Assembly (NCBI GenBank): GCA_023435025.1
Contig: JAEYSE010000104.1
Span: 1 to 23,806, forward strand
Length of the DNA: 23,806 nt
Source of the DNA: Bacillota bacterium
GTDB lineage: Bacteria > Bacillota > Clostridia > Christensenellales > CAG-138
Reading direction: 5' to 3'
In this document: positions 14,533 through 23,763 of the stretch, piece after piece
Position numbering within the stretch: the stretch's first letter is position 1
Layout: every line of letters begins with the position of its first letter
Position numbers and translations under genes: made by a program
Notes under the pieces: model-generated
The model's input: the letters and a program-made list of their open reading frames with translations, nothing else
What the model was told of the DNA's origin: nothing
The model's database searches: none

Positions 14533-15801
14533 CTACGCGCCGTTTAGCAGCGCGTCCAGCGCAAGCATGGCCCCCAGCCGCCCGTGTGCGTATGTCAAAG
14601 CCCCTTGGATATAGGCGATATATGGCTCCCGTATCGGCGCATCCGCGCTCAACTCAATAGACGCCCCCTGTATAAACGTACCTGCCGCCATGATGACTTG
14701 ATGGCTGTAGCCCGGCATATCCCACGGTTCGGGCGTAGCGCTGCTGTCAATAGGGGCGGCTTTTTGTATGCTCTTACAGAACGCTATAAGCGCCTCTTTT
14801 GTGGGCAGTTGCAGCGATTGGATAATGTCCGAACGCTTCGCGTTACTTTTTGGCATGGTGACCATACCCGCATTTTCAAACACGCGCGCGAACAACGCCG
14901 CGGTTTTTAATGCCTGCGCCGTAACGTGCGGGGCCATAAATAGCCCCTGATAGAACGGCAGGTATGAGCCGGCATATGAGCCAACCTCGCGACCCAGCCC
15001 CGGCACAGTCAGCCGGTGGCCGATCTTTTCCACCAACTCCCGTTTTCCCGCAATGTATCCGCCCGTGGGCGCTAATCCGCCGCCGGGGTTTTTGATAAGC
15101 GAGCCCGCCATGAGATCGGCGCCTATTTGCGTGGGCTCCTGTGTCCCGACAAACTCCCCGTAGCAGTTATCCACTGCAATTATAGCATCCGGGCGGCATT
15201 GCTTTACGGCCTGAAAAACGCGCAGAAATGCCTCCATAGAAACCGCTTCGCGCCACGCATAGCCACGCGAACGCTGCGCATACACCACGCGGATGGTTTT
15301 ATCCTCTTCTAATGCTGAAATCACGCGGGCAACATCGATGGCATCGTCAGAAAGCGGGAGTTCGCGGTACTTTATGCCGTACTCCTGCAAGGAACCGAGC
15401 CCATCATCATTGCCAATCGCCTGCTCAAGCGTATCGTAAGGCTTGCCTGTCACGCACAGCAGCGTATCTCCGGGCCGCAGAATGCCCGAAAGCATCAGGT
15501 ACAGCGCGTGTGTGCCATTAACAATCTGCGGGCGCACCAGAGCGTCCTCCGCCCCAAACGCATGCGCAAACACACGCTCCAACGTATCGCGGCCAATATC
15601 GTCATAGCCATACCCGGTCGTTTGGGAAAAATGGCGCTGTCCCACGCCTTCAAGCTGAAATCCGCGTAGTACGTTCCATTGATTGTGCGCTTCTATGGCG
15701 TCTATTCTATGAAATACTTCATTTAGTTCGCTTTCGGCTTTCCAAACGGCCGAAATGGCTTTTTCTGAAGCGGGAAATCCGTGTAATTTCTGAGTGTCCA
15801 T
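14533..15801 (-). CDS. ynbB: PLP-dependent methionine gamma-lyase-like protein (YnbB / 'aluminium resistance' family)
   Basis: 422 residues; AGGAA lies upstream of ATG 15801. It is a fold-type I PLP enzyme: cofactor-contacting IVNGTHALY (93-101), D211 in VDNCYGEF, and the likely Schiff-base lysine K237 in GSLIKNPGGGLAPTGGYIAGK. The family is annotated from weak similarity to methionine gamma-lyase and from an old aluminium-resistance report; the true substrate is not settled. It is the last gene of the miaB-to-ynbB run, 20 bases after hfq. In B. subtilis ynbB also lies downstream of miaA-hfq. Confidence 0.9.
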   Translation of the reverse strand: MDTQKLHGFPASEKAISAVWKAESELNEVFHRIDAIEAHNQWNVLRGFQLEGVGQRHFSQTTGYGYDDIGRDTLERVFAHAFGAEDALVRPQIVNGTHALYLMLSGILRPGDTLLCVTGKPYDTLEQAIGNDDGLGSLQEYGIKYRELPLSDDAIDVARVISALEEDKTIRVVYAQRSRGYAWREAVSMEAFLRVFQAVKQCRPDAIIAVDNCYGEFVGTQEPTQIGADLMAGSLIKNPGGGLAPTGGYIAGKRELVEKIGHRLTVPGLGREVGSYAGSYLPFYQGLFMAPHVTAQALKTAALFARVFENAGMVTMPKSNAKRSDIIQSLQLPTKEALIAFCKSIQKAAPIDSSATPEPWDMPGYSHQVIMAAGTFIQGASIELSADAPIREPYIAYIQGALTYAHGRLGAMLALDALLNGA

Positions 15802-15821
15802 TTTAAGGTTCCTGCCTAAAA

Positions 15822-16091
15822 TTATTCGTGTCTGTCCTGTGTTTCCTCCGCAGAAGCGTCCAGCGTCACGGGACTGGACATGGTGACGGAAGAAATGCCA
15901 TGCTTGTACAGCATCATCTGCTTACCTTCCGTTTCAATCACGATCACAAAATTATCAAACGCGCGTACTACGGCGCTTTTAATCTGAAATCCGTTTGCCA
16001 AATGGATGGTACAGGGCGCTTTCTTTTTGCGTAGTTGGTTTAAGATGCGATCCTGCGGGTTTTCCTTACCTGTGTTGCCTGTATTGTTCAT
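15822..16091 (-). CDS. hfq: RNA chaperone Hfq
   Basis: 89 residues. Hfq forms a ring hexamer that binds small RNAs and mRNAs. The proximal-face residues QDRILNQL (Q13, D14) and the Sm2 motif YKHGISSV (Y62, K63, H64) are present, with F48 in FDNFVI. The start overlaps the miaA stop by 4 bases, so translation is coupled. The short acidic tail (EETQDRHE) is typical of Gram-positive forms. Confidence 0.96.
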   Translation of the reverse strand: MNNTGNTGKENPQDRILNQLRKKKAPCTIHLANGFQIKSAVVRAFDNFVIVIETEGKQMMLYKHGISSVTMSSPVTLDASAEETQDRHE

Positions 16092-17062
16092 GCCTCTTCC
16101 CCTCCATCCTGTATATAAATCGCCGCCATTTCGTCCGTCAGGACGTTCAAATCCCCGTATTGCGTTACATCCAGCCAGTGGATGCGCTGATCTCGTTTAA
16201 ACCATGTAATCTGCCGCTTGGCAAAGCGGCGGGTTTCGCGCTTCGTTTCCTCCACCGCTTCCTCTAACGATGTTTCGCCGCGGATATGCCGTAGAAGCTG
16301 CTTATAACCAAGCCCCTGCAACGCGGGAAGCGTGTGCGCATATCCGGCTGCGTGGAGCTTTTTTGTTTCTTCCAGCAATCCTGACTGCATCATATCGTCC
16401 ACACGCTGGTCAATTCTTTGGTACAGAAGCGCCCGGTCCATCGTAAGGCCAATTTGCGTCACACGGTAGGGAATTTCCTGTTGCGCCCTGTTATCAAAAT
16501 CCGCTCCGAAGGCGCTTAGCGGTTGGCCTGAAACCTCCAGTACCTCAAGTGCGCGGATCACACGCTTTTGATCGTTCGGGTGCAGCCGAGCTGCGGAAGC
16601 AGGATCTTCCCGCTGCAACCGGCAGTAGAGGCGCCCAGGATGTTTCCGTTCCTCAACCTGCAGACGTTCGCGGACAAGGGGGTCCCCCGGCACACTGGTA
16701 AACTGCAGTGGGTATGTGAGCGCGTTTACATATAGCCCCGTACCGCCCACCACAAGCGGCGTCTTCCCGCGCGACCAGATATCTGCTATCGCAAGTTCAG
16801 CCTGCCTTTTGTACTCCGCCACACTGAATGTGGTATCATCCACATCCACCATATCAAGCAAGTGATGCGCGATCCCCTGCCGCTCCTCCATTGTAGGCTT
16901 CGCCGAACCAATGTCAAGCCCCTTGTATACCTGGATGGAATCTGCCGATATGATCTCCGCGCCGAGCTTTTTAGCAAGCAATACGGAGGCTGCCGTTTTT
17001 CCGGAGGCCGTAGGTCCCAGCAATATAAGTATGTGCGGCTTTTTTTCCACGCTGTACCTCAA
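16088..17062 (-). CDS. miaA: tRNA dimethylallyltransferase
   Basis: 324 residues. MiaA adds the isopentenyl group to A37 of tRNAs that read codons starting with U; MiaB, the first gene of this run, then methylthiolates it. The P-loop GPTASGKT is at residues 16-23. DSIQVYKGLDIGSAKP, the VVGGTGLYVNAL substrate motif and the C-terminal RRFAKRQITWF are visible. It overlaps mutL and hfq by 4 bases at each end. Confidence 0.97.
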   Translation of the reverse strand: MRYSVEKKPHILILLGPTASGKTAASVLLAKKLGAEIISADSIQVYKGLDIGSAKPTMEERQGIAHHLLDMVDVDDTTFSVAEYKRQAELAIADIWSRGKTPLVVGGTGLYVNALTYPLQFTSVPGDPLVRERLQVEERKHPGRLYCRLQREDPASAARLHPNDQKRVIRALEVLEVSGQPLSAFGADFDNRAQQEIPYRVTQIGLTMDRALLYQRIDQRVDDMMQSGLLEETKKLHAAGYAHTLPALQGLGYKQLLRHIRGETSLEEAVEETKRETRRFAKRQITWFKRDQRIHWLDVTQYGDLNVLTDEMAAIYIQDGGEEA

Positions 17063-18996
17063 ACAATGCGCTTAAACAGCTTTTCAATTTCCCTATGGGT
17101 CAGTTTCACCATCACAGGCCGCCCGTGCGGGCAGGTCAGCGGCAAACCTTCTTTCGTAAATACCCGGATCAAATCCTCAATCTCGGGCTTTGTCAGCGGA
17201 TCGCCTGCCTTTACGGCATGCTTGCACGAAGCCTGTATGATGGCTTCCCGCTTTAGCTCTGCGGTGGACGTACGGCCCTGTGCCTGCAGCATCTCAAGTG
17301 CTTCGCGAAGCACCTTGCCAACCGGAACATTTGAAAGCAGCACGGGCACCGCGTGTACCCGGATAGAGGTTGCGCCAAAGGGTTCCACATCAAACCCCAG
17401 TTCCTCCAAAATTTCCTTGTTGCGCAACAGAAGATCATATTCCGGCGGCGTCAACTGAATCAGCTCTGCGCTTAAAAACGTCTGTGCCGCCTTTTCGTGC
17501 GCTTGGGACATAAATCGCTCGTAGAGCCTGCGCTCGTGCGCAGCGTGCTGGTCTATCAAATACAGCGTATCCCCCTGCTGGGCAATCCAATACGAGTCAA
17601 ACGCCTGGCCGATGACGGATACGGGCAACGCGTGGAACTGCTGCTGCTCCTCTTTTTGCCGCTCTATCTTCTGTTGCTCCTGCTCTTCGGGTTCTTTTGC
17701 GGCACGCGACGGCTCCACGCGAAAATGCGGGATCTTGTAAAGCGCCTCTTTTACGCGGAACCCTTCCGTGGGCCTTGCCGCATCCTCCAAAGGCGCGAAC
17801 GCAACCGGCTGGATGGCCGCCTTGGGATCAATGGGCTGTTGCGGTAATGTCGTAGCCGAAAAAGCGGGCTTGGGCGCAGCGTATAATATATCGGCCGATC
17901 GGACGACATCTGGCGCTTTGCGCTCCGGCTCCGTTTGTATGCGCTTCTCCCCAATCATAATCGCCTTCGCAACGCCCTCTGTAGCACTGATGCGAACCTC
18001 CGGCGGCAAGGAGAACCCCAGCGCCTTTTTGGAGGCCTCAGTCATAGCATAAACCATGCGGTTTTCCTGCGCGAAACGAACCTCCAGCTTGGCGGGGTGG
18101 ACATTGACGTCCACCTCCCGGGATGACAGCAAGATATTAACGAGCGCAAACGGATAGCGACCCGCCATCAGCCGCGTATCATAGGCCCGTTGCATGGCGC
18201 CGGAGAGCAGCATGGAACGGATGAACCTGCCGTTTAGTATAAAGGATTGCTGGGTCCGGTTAGGTCGCGCAATTTCCGGGGTGCCAAGGTAGCCGGTCAA
18301 TTTGACGTAACCGTCGTCGAAATTCACTTCCCGTAAATGCGGCAGCACCTCCGCACCGTACACGCAGTAGACGGCGTTTTTGAGGTTGCCGTCGCCCGGA
18401 CTTCTATATATGTCCTTTTCATTGTTGACAAACCGGAAGGAAATATCCGGCCTTGCAAGTATCAGACGGGAAACGTATTCCCCGACAAAGCTTCCTTCCG
18501 TACGCGCGGCCTTCAAAAACTTCCTGCGGGCGGGTACATGGTAAAAAAGGTTTTCCACCTCGATACGGGTACCCTCCGGGCAGGCGGACTGTTCATGAAG
18601 CTTACATTCCCCCGCCTCAATTCTCACGCGCATACCTGTTTGCGCACCGCGCTCTCGGGTGGAAAGCTCCACTTGCGCCACCGCCGCGATAGAAGCTAAC
18701 GCCTCTCCACGGAACCCGAGCGTTTCAATATGCGTCAAATCTTCCTGGTCACTGATTTTGCTTGTGGCGTGGCGCTCAAAAGCAAGCAGCACGTCCTCTG
18801 CCGGGATACCAGTGCCGTTGTCCGTGACGCGGATATAATCGACGCCGCCGTTCTTGATCTCGATGGTGATCGCGGTGGCCTGTGCATCTATGGCGTTTTC
18901 TACAAGCTCCTTTACCACCGAAGCCGGGCGTTCTACCACTTCTCCCGCGGCGATCTGGTTTGCGATATGGGGGGATAATACGGTAATTTTACTCAT
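17059..18996 (-). CDS. mutL: DNA mismatch repair protein MutL
   Basis: 645 residues. The N-terminal GHKL ATPase has E30 and N34 (VVKELVENAIDAQ), DNGTGIP and GFRGEALASIA. A Gln/Glu-rich linker runs at about 430-465. The C-terminal endonuclease domain has the metal-binding DQHAAHE...E motif at about 485, QASCKHAVKAGD and CPHGRPVMVKLT. This is the nicking type of MutL found in bacteria without MutH. It overlaps mutS by 4 bases upstream and miaA by 4 bases downstream. Confidence 0.97.
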   Translation of the reverse strand: MSKITVLSPHIANQIAAGEVVERPASVVKELVENAIDAQATAITIEIKNGGVDYIRVTDNGTGIPAEDVLLAFERHATSKISDQEDLTHIETLGFRGEALASIAAVAQVELSTRERGAQTGMRVRIEAGECKLHEQSACPEGTRIEVENLFYHVPARRKFLKAARTEGSFVGEYVSRLILARPDISFRFVNNEKDIYRSPGDGNLKNAVYCVYGAEVLPHLREVNFDDGYVKLTGYLGTPEIARPNRTQQSFILNGRFIRSMLLSGAMQRAYDTRLMAGRYPFALVNILLSSREVDVNVHPAKLEVRFAQENRMVYAMTEASKKALGFSLPPEVRISATEGVAKAIMIGEKRIQTEPERKAPDVVRSADILYAAPKPAFSATTLPQQPIDPKAAIQPVAFAPLEDAARPTEGFRVKEALYKIPHFRVEPSRAAKEPEEQEQQKIERQKEEQQQFHALPVSVIGQAFDSYWIAQQGDTLYLIDQHAAHERRLYERFMSQAHEKAAQTFLSAELIQLTPPEYDLLLRNKEILEELGFDVEPFGATSIRVHAVPVLLSNVPVGKVLREALEMLQAQGRTSTAELKREAIIQASCKHAVKAGDPLTKPEIEDLIRVFTKEGLPLTCPHGRPVMVKLTHREIEKLFKRIV

Positions 18997-21617
18997 TTTG
19001 CGTTCCTGATCAGCTTTGCGCGCTGATGGAGGTCATTAATCATGTTAAGCGCCATAATAGGCGTCAGCGCGTCCACCTGTAAGAGGGCAAGCTCCTGCAA
19101 GAGCTCATCCGTCTGTCCCTCCGTAAGCAGAGAGAGCTGCTGGGAGAGTTCCTCCTGCCCGCGCTTGATACCGCGCGGACGGTTGATGTCCGCCTTTTCG
19201 AGCTCCTTTAATATGCCCTTTGCCCTACGGATGACGTCGTCCGGAAGCCCTGCCAAGCGCGCCACCTGTATGCCGAAGCTTTTGTCCGCACCCCCGCGCA
19301 TGATTTTGTGAAGGAATAGAATATCCTCCCCCACCTCTTTTACGGCGACGCGGTAGTTTTTCACGCCGCTCAGCGTTCCCTCGAGCTCCGTAAGTTCATG
19401 GTAATGGGTCGCGAACAGCGTCTTTGCGCCACATTTGGCATGGTCCGCAATATACTCGAGCACGGCCCAGGCGATGCTTAACCCGTCAAACGTGCTTGTG
19501 CCGCGGCCGATTTCATCAAGCAGCAGCAGGCTTTTCTCGCTGGCATTGTGGAGAATGTTAGCCATTTCGCTCATTTCCACCATGAACGTGCTCTGCCCTG
19601 CAGCAAGATCGTCTGAGGCACCTACGCGCGTGAATATCCGGTCGGTCAGCCCGATACTAACCTCATCCGCCGGGACAAAGCTCCCGATATGCGCCATCAG
19701 CACGATAAGCGCGATCTGCCTCATATACGTGCTTTTGCCCGCCATATTGGGGCCGGTGAGTATGATAAGGCGGTTGTCCGTATCGTCAAGATGCGCGTCG
19801 TTGGGGATGAACCTGTCCTTGTGCGCGCGCTCCACCACGGGATGCCTGCCGTTTTTGATGGCGATGCCGCCCTGCTTGCTGAGAGTAGGCTTCACGTAGT
19901 TGTTTTCTGCAGCAACCTGCGCCAGAGATTGATAGCAGTCAAGCTCTGAAAGCAGAGCCGCCGTCTTCTGCATGCGGCCGATACAGGAAGTAAGCGTTTC
20001 ACGCACTTGGGTAAAGAGCGTATATTCCAGCGAAACCAGTTGTTCTTCCGCGCCGAGTATGGTTTCTTCCATACTTTTAAGCTCCGGCGTAATGTAGCGC
20101 TCCGCGTTGGCCAGTGTCTGCTTGCGCTGGTACCGGTACGGCACAAGGTTCTGATAGGAGCGCGTTACCTCAATGTAATAGCCGAACACCTTGTTGTAGC
20201 TGATGCGCAGGTTTTTGATCCCCGTCGATTCCCTTTCCGCGGCTTCCATATCCGCAAGCCATTGCTTGCCGTTGATGGAAGCTTCCTTGAGCTTGTCCAC
20301 CTCAGCATTGTAGCCGGGACGTATGATGTTGCCTTCTTTTACACTTAACGGCGGCTCGTCCACAATGGCATGGGCCAGCAACTCCCGGATGTCTTCCATA
20401 GGGTCTAGTTCAGCCGCAATCTTTTTCAGAGCGGGCGCAGAGAAGCTTCCCGTCAGGCCTATTATGACGGGCAGGCGTGTCAAAGAGTTGCGGAGGGCTA
20501 CGCAATCCCGCGCGTTGACGGTGCCGTAAGCGATTCGGCTGGACAACCGCTCGACATCGTAAATGCCGTTTAACGCCTCGCGAAGCGAGTCGCGCGCAAT
20601 GAGCTGCGCTTTTAGCTCTTCGATTGCCGAAAGCCTGAAGTCGATCTCCGAAATGGACTGCAGCGGCTGTTCCACCCAGCCGCGCAGCATGCGCGCGCCC
20701 ATGGCGGTTCTGGTTTCGTCCAGCAGGTATAGAAGCGTATTCTTTTTGCTTCCGCCATAATGTAGAGGCTTTGTCAGTTCCAGATTTCGGCGCGTAGAAC
20801 TATCGAGCACCATGTAGCTGGAACGGTTCATCAAACGTATGGTTTGGATATGAGAAAGCGCGTTTTTCTGCGTTTCCTCCAGGTAAGCCATCAAAGCGCC
20901 CGCCGCACATACGGCGTGCCGCATTTTCGCGACGCCAAAGCCGTCCAAAGAGGCGACCTGAAAATGCCTTAAAAGCCGCGCCTGGGCGGCCTTTTCCTCA
21001 TACGCCCAGCCGGCATAATTCTGCAAAAAATAAGAGGAGGAAAGGTTCCGTGTTAACCCTGCCTGCAAAAACAGCGCGTCGCTCGCCAAAATTTCGGTGG
21101 GCTGTATGCGCGCAATTTCATCTTTGAGTTGCGTATTGATATCCTCGCCAAACAGCTCCCCAACAAAGAAGCCGCCAGTGGAGACATCCGCATATGCAAA
21201 ACCAACCCGCTCCTCCTGATAAAACAGGGAAAGCAGGAAATTGTTCTTGCTTTCCTCCAGCATGGTTTCCTCTATGACAGTACCCGGGGTGATGACGCGC
21301 ACCACGTCCCGTTCCACAAGGCCCTTGGAAAGCGCGGGGTCGGAAAGCTGTTCGCAAATAGCGACCTTGTAACCCTTCTCAATAAGGCGATTGACATACC
21401 CTTCCACGGAGTGATACGGTACGCCGCACATGGGCGCCCGCTCTTCCAACCCGCAATCGCGGCCTGTGAGCACAATTTCAAGCTCACGCGAGGCGGTAAC
21501 GGCGTCCTCAAAGAACAATTCGTAAAAGTCTCCCAACCGAAACATCAGGAGACAATCGCTGTACTTTTCCTTTACATCCAGATATTGGCGCATCAAAGGC
21601 GTCAAAGTGCCGGGCAT
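18993..21617 (-). CDS. mutS: DNA mismatch repair protein MutS
   Basis: 874 residues from ATG 21617, chosen for the GGGGGGAG purine run just upstream; an in-frame ATG at 21647 has no such signal. MutS binds mismatches and recruits MutL. The mismatch-reading FYE motif is at F31-E33 (LGDFYELF). The lever and clamp domains are in the middle. The ABC-type ATPase near residue 620 has Walker A GPNMAGKSTYMRQ, then LLLDEIGRGTSTFDG (Walker B and signature) and ATHYHELTELE. The length is normal. It ends in a 4-base overlap with mutL. Confidence 0.97.
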   Translation of the reverse strand: MPGTLTPLMRQYLDVKEKYSDCLLMFRLGDFYELFFEDAVTASRELEIVLTGRDCGLEERAPMCGVPYHSVEGYVNRLIEKGYKVAICEQLSDPALSKGLVERDVVRVITPGTVIEETMLEESKNNFLLSLFYQEERVGFAYADVSTGGFFVGELFGEDINTQLKDEIARIQPTEILASDALFLQAGLTRNLSSSYFLQNYAGWAYEEKAAQARLLRHFQVASLDGFGVAKMRHAVCAAGALMAYLEETQKNALSHIQTIRLMNRSSYMVLDSSTRRNLELTKPLHYGGSKKNTLLYLLDETRTAMGARMLRGWVEQPLQSISEIDFRLSAIEELKAQLIARDSLREALNGIYDVERLSSRIAYGTVNARDCVALRNSLTRLPVIIGLTGSFSAPALKKIAAELDPMEDIRELLAHAIVDEPPLSVKEGNIIRPGYNAEVDKLKEASINGKQWLADMEAAERESTGIKNLRISYNKVFGYYIEVTRSYQNLVPYRYQRKQTLANAERYITPELKSMEETILGAEEQLVSLEYTLFTQVRETLTSCIGRMQKTAALLSELDCYQSLAQVAAENNYVKPTLSKQGGIAIKNGRHPVVERAHKDRFIPNDAHLDDTDNRLIILTGPNMAGKSTYMRQIALIVLMAHIGSFVPADEVSIGLTDRIFTRVGASDDLAAGQSTFMVEMSEMANILHNASEKSLLLLDEIGRGTSTFDGLSIAWAVLEYIADHAKCGAKTLFATHYHELTELEGTLSGVKNYRVAVKEVGEDILFLHKIMRGGADKSFGIQVARLAGLPDDVIRRAKGILKELEKADINRPRGIKRGQEELSQQLSLLTEGQTDELLQELALLQVDALTPIMALNMINDLHQRAKLIRNAK

Positions 21618-21659
21618 AGGCTCCCCCCTTTTCCAGCACGTGGTCATTTGTATGATTGA

Positions 21660-22049
21660 TCAGTGGCAGCCCTGACAGCCCTCGCAGGAACCTCCGCCGC
21701 AGCCTCCGCTTCGGCTCTGCGCGCCGATGCACGCCGCGATCTCACCGTTGACCTGGCTCATCAAAAGCTGAAATGCGTTCTGCGCGGCCATGGCTTCCGC
21801 AAATATCGGGTTTTCCAGCAACTGTTCCTGCAGCGTCTCCACATCCCTGGATAGCGAAGCAACCAGAAGCCGGTCCGGCTCCTCCCCGGACAAAAGCTCA
21901 ACCAGCTCTTCCTGCTTCTCCTTATATTCCGAAAGGGCGGAGGTGACAGCGTCGTTCGCGTCCATGAGTTCCCGTGCGCCCTGCATGCGTAAAAACTCCG
22001 GAGTTTCGCTTAAGGCAATGCCCAGTTCCCTGGCTTTATCTAATATCAT
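21660..22049 (-). CDS. YlbF/YmcA-family protein with cysteine-rich tail
   Basis: 129 residues from ATG 22049 (MILDKARELG); AGGAAGGA lies upstream. The helical core ARELGIALSETPEFLRMQGARELMDAND...ENPIFAEAMAAQNAFQLLMSQVN matches the YlbF/YmcA family. In B. subtilis these form a complex with YaaT that carries Fe-S clusters and acts on RNase Y and development. The position between miaB and mutS matches ymcA there. The last residues are Gly/Cys-rich with C107, C117, C122, C125 and C128, a likely metal or cluster-binding tail. Confidence 0.87.
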   Translation of the reverse strand: MILDKARELGIALSETPEFLRMQGARELMDANDAVTSALSEYKEKQEELVELLSGEEPDRLLVASLSRDVETLQEQLLENPIFAEAMAAQNAFQLLMSQVNGEIAACIGAQSRSGGCGGGSCEGCQGCH

Positions 22050-22074
22050 GATCGATTTCCTTCCTATTGTTGTT

Positions 22075-23463
22075 TTACAGGCTTTCCAGAGCACCTATCA
22101 ATGAATTATTGTGCGCTTTTTTCACGCAAACCCTCATATAAGTGCCAATCTTGTCGGGTGTTCCGGGGAAATAAACCATTTTGAAGCTGGATAATTTCCC
22201 GTACAGCATAGGCTCCTTGCGCATATCGCACCCCTCCACTAAAACCTCGCCGGCTTTTCCCATATAGCGCTCGTTTGTTTTTCTTGTCATCTGCTCCTGT
22301 AAAGCGTTGAGGCGATGCAGCCGCTCCTTCTTGACCACCTGATCAATCTGGCCTTCCATGGTGGCGGCCTTTGTCCCGCTCCGAGGGGAATACATGAACG
22401 TAAACGCGGCGGAAAAGCCCACTTCCTCCATCAGAGAGAGGGTTTCTTCAAAATCTTCCTCCGTCTCCCCTGGAAATCCCACGATGATATCCGTGGTCAG
22501 TTCGATATCCGGGTTCGCCTTACGCAGCTTTTCCACGAGCGTCAGATACTCTGCGCGGGTATATCCCCGGTTCATCAGGCGCAAAATCCTGTCGCTCCCC
22601 GCCTGTACAGGCAAATGGATATGATCGCATACCTTATGAAGGGTAGCCATGGCGTCAATCAGCTCATCCGAAAGGTCCTTTGGGTGCGATGTCATGAACC
22701 GGATGCGACGAATGCCCTCCACTTCATTGATCTGCCCCAGCAGTTTTGCAAACGATATGGAACCGAGGTCCTTTCCATAAGAGTTGACGTTCTGGCCCAG
22801 GAGCTGTATTTCGCTATACCCCTGGTTTGCGAGTGACGTCGCCTCTTGCAGAATATGCTCCGGCTGGCGCGAGCGCTCTCTGCCGCGAACATAGGGAACG
22901 ATGCAGTAAGAGCAGTAGTTGTTACAGCCATACATAATGTTGATGCTGGCGGATACGCCGGGCACACGTTTGACGGGTAAACCCTCAATGACGTCTCCCT
23001 CCGTTTCGTGTACACTCAAAGGGCGTTCCCCCTGAAGAACAAGAGAAAGCAGCTTGGGCAGTTCATGCAGGCTATGCGTGCCGAACACAAGGTTGACAAA
23101 CGGATAACGGTCATACAGCTTTTTTGCAACCTCAGGCTGCTGCATCATGCAGCCGCATACCGCGATGATAAGCCCCGGGTTTTCATCCTTTTGCTTTTTG
23201 AGCGCGCCAACATTGCCGAACACTCGTTTTTCGGCATGCTCACGCACGCAACAGGTATTATAAAGAATAAGGTCGGCTTCCTCTTTCTTTTTAGCCGCCT
23301 GATAACCCATTGCGGTGAGCATACCCGCTATTTTTTCGCTGTCGTGCGCATTCATTTGACAGCCGTAGGATTCGATATGGTACCTGAGATTTCTCTGTGA
23401 AAGCTCAAGGAAGAGCGCACTAGTAAGTTCCTGCGCCTCAACGGAGGCGCCGATGTTCTCCAA
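22075..23463 (-). CDS. miaB: tRNA-2-methylthio-N6-dimethylallyladenosine synthase
   Basis: About 462 residues. MiaB is a radical SAM enzyme adding the methylthio group to A37 of tRNA after MiaA. The N-terminal MTTase domain has SYGCQMN, CCVREHAE and CGCMMQQ cluster ligands. The radical SAM motif is YGCNNYCSYCIVP, followed by RSRQPEHIL. The C-terminal TRAM-type domain is at about 390-450. Start choice: TTG 23463 has AAGGTGG 8 bases upstream; GTG 23475, 12 bases earlier, is part of that same GGTGG and lacks its own signal, so it is the second choice. The gene is first in the mismatch-repair run. Confidence 0.93.
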   Translation of the reverse strand: MENIGASVEAQELTSALFLELSQRNLRYHIESYGCQMNAHDSEKIAGMLTAMGYQAAKKKEEADLILYNTCCVREHAEKRVFGNVGALKKQKDENPGLIIAVCGCMMQQPEVAKKLYDRYPFVNLVFGTHSLHELPKLLSLVLQGERPLSVHETEGDVIEGLPVKRVPGVSASINIMYGCNNYCSYCIVPYVRGRERSRQPEHILQEATSLANQGYSEIQLLGQNVNSYGKDLGSISFAKLLGQINEVEGIRRIRFMTSHPKDLSDELIDAMATLHKVCDHIHLPVQAGSDRILRLMNRGYTRAEYLTLVEKLRKANPDIELTTDIIVGFPGETEEDFEETLSLMEEVGFSAAFTFMYSPRSGTKAATMEGQIDQVVKKERLHRLNALQEQMTRKTNERYMGKAGEVLVEGCDMRKEPMLYGKLSSFKMVYFPGTPDKIGTYMRVCVKKAHNNSLIGALESL

Positions 23464-23481
23464 ATTAGTTTCCACCTTTTT

Positions 23482-23497
23482 ATGCCCAAATGGGCAT
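23482..23497. promoter_or_regulatory. Palindrome in the miaB leader, possible operator
   Basis: ATGCCCA-AA-TGGGCAT, a perfect 7-bp inverted repeat just after the predicted transcription start and before the ribosome binding site. Confidence 0.45.
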
Positions 23498-23511
23498 CAT
23501 AATACAGTTTT

Positions 23512-23540
23512 ATTATAACGGCTTCACGCTCGGCATGCAA
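23512..23540 (-). promoter_or_regulatory. Promoter of the miaB-mutSL-miaA-hfq-ynbB run
   Basis: On the minus strand: TTGCAT (-35, 23535-23540), 17 bases, TATAAT (-10, 23512-23517). Confidence 0.7.
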
Positions 23541-23589
23541 GGCAAGGGCCCTATGAGGAAACAGTCTTATAAATAGAAGCGGCAAAACG

Positions 23590-23602
23590 CCCCAAATTGG
23601 GG
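23590..23602. repeat. Palindrome CCCCAAATTGGGG between divergent promoters
   Basis: 6-bp arms around one base, 15 bases before the -35 of the tRNA-Pro promoter. Its core resembles the miaB-leader palindrome. Confidence 0.4.
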
Positions 23603-23616
23603 ATAAAATTTCATGG

Positions 23617-23645
23617 TTGACATTTGATTTTCGTTGTTGTATATT
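23617..23645 (+). promoter_or_regulatory. Promoter of the tRNA-Pro/tRNA-Glu unit
   Basis: TTGACA (23617-23622), 17 bases, TATATT (23640-23645). Confidence 0.8.
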
Positions 23646-23681
23646 ATTAAACGTCGCTAAGAGCGGTAATGCGAACGGCAG

Positions 23682-23758
23682 CGGGGTGTAGCGCAGTCCG
23701 GTAGCGCACGTGCTTTGGGAGCATGGGGCCGGGGGTTCAAATCCCTTCACCCCGACCA
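23682..23758 (+). tRNA. tRNA-Pro (anticodon TGG)
   Basis: 77 bases with acceptor CGGGGTG/CACCCCG, discriminator A and encoded CCA. The anticodon loop TTTGGGA has TGG at 23716-23718, and the T-loop is GGTTCAAATC. Confidence 0.96.
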
Positions 23759-23763
23759 TACTG

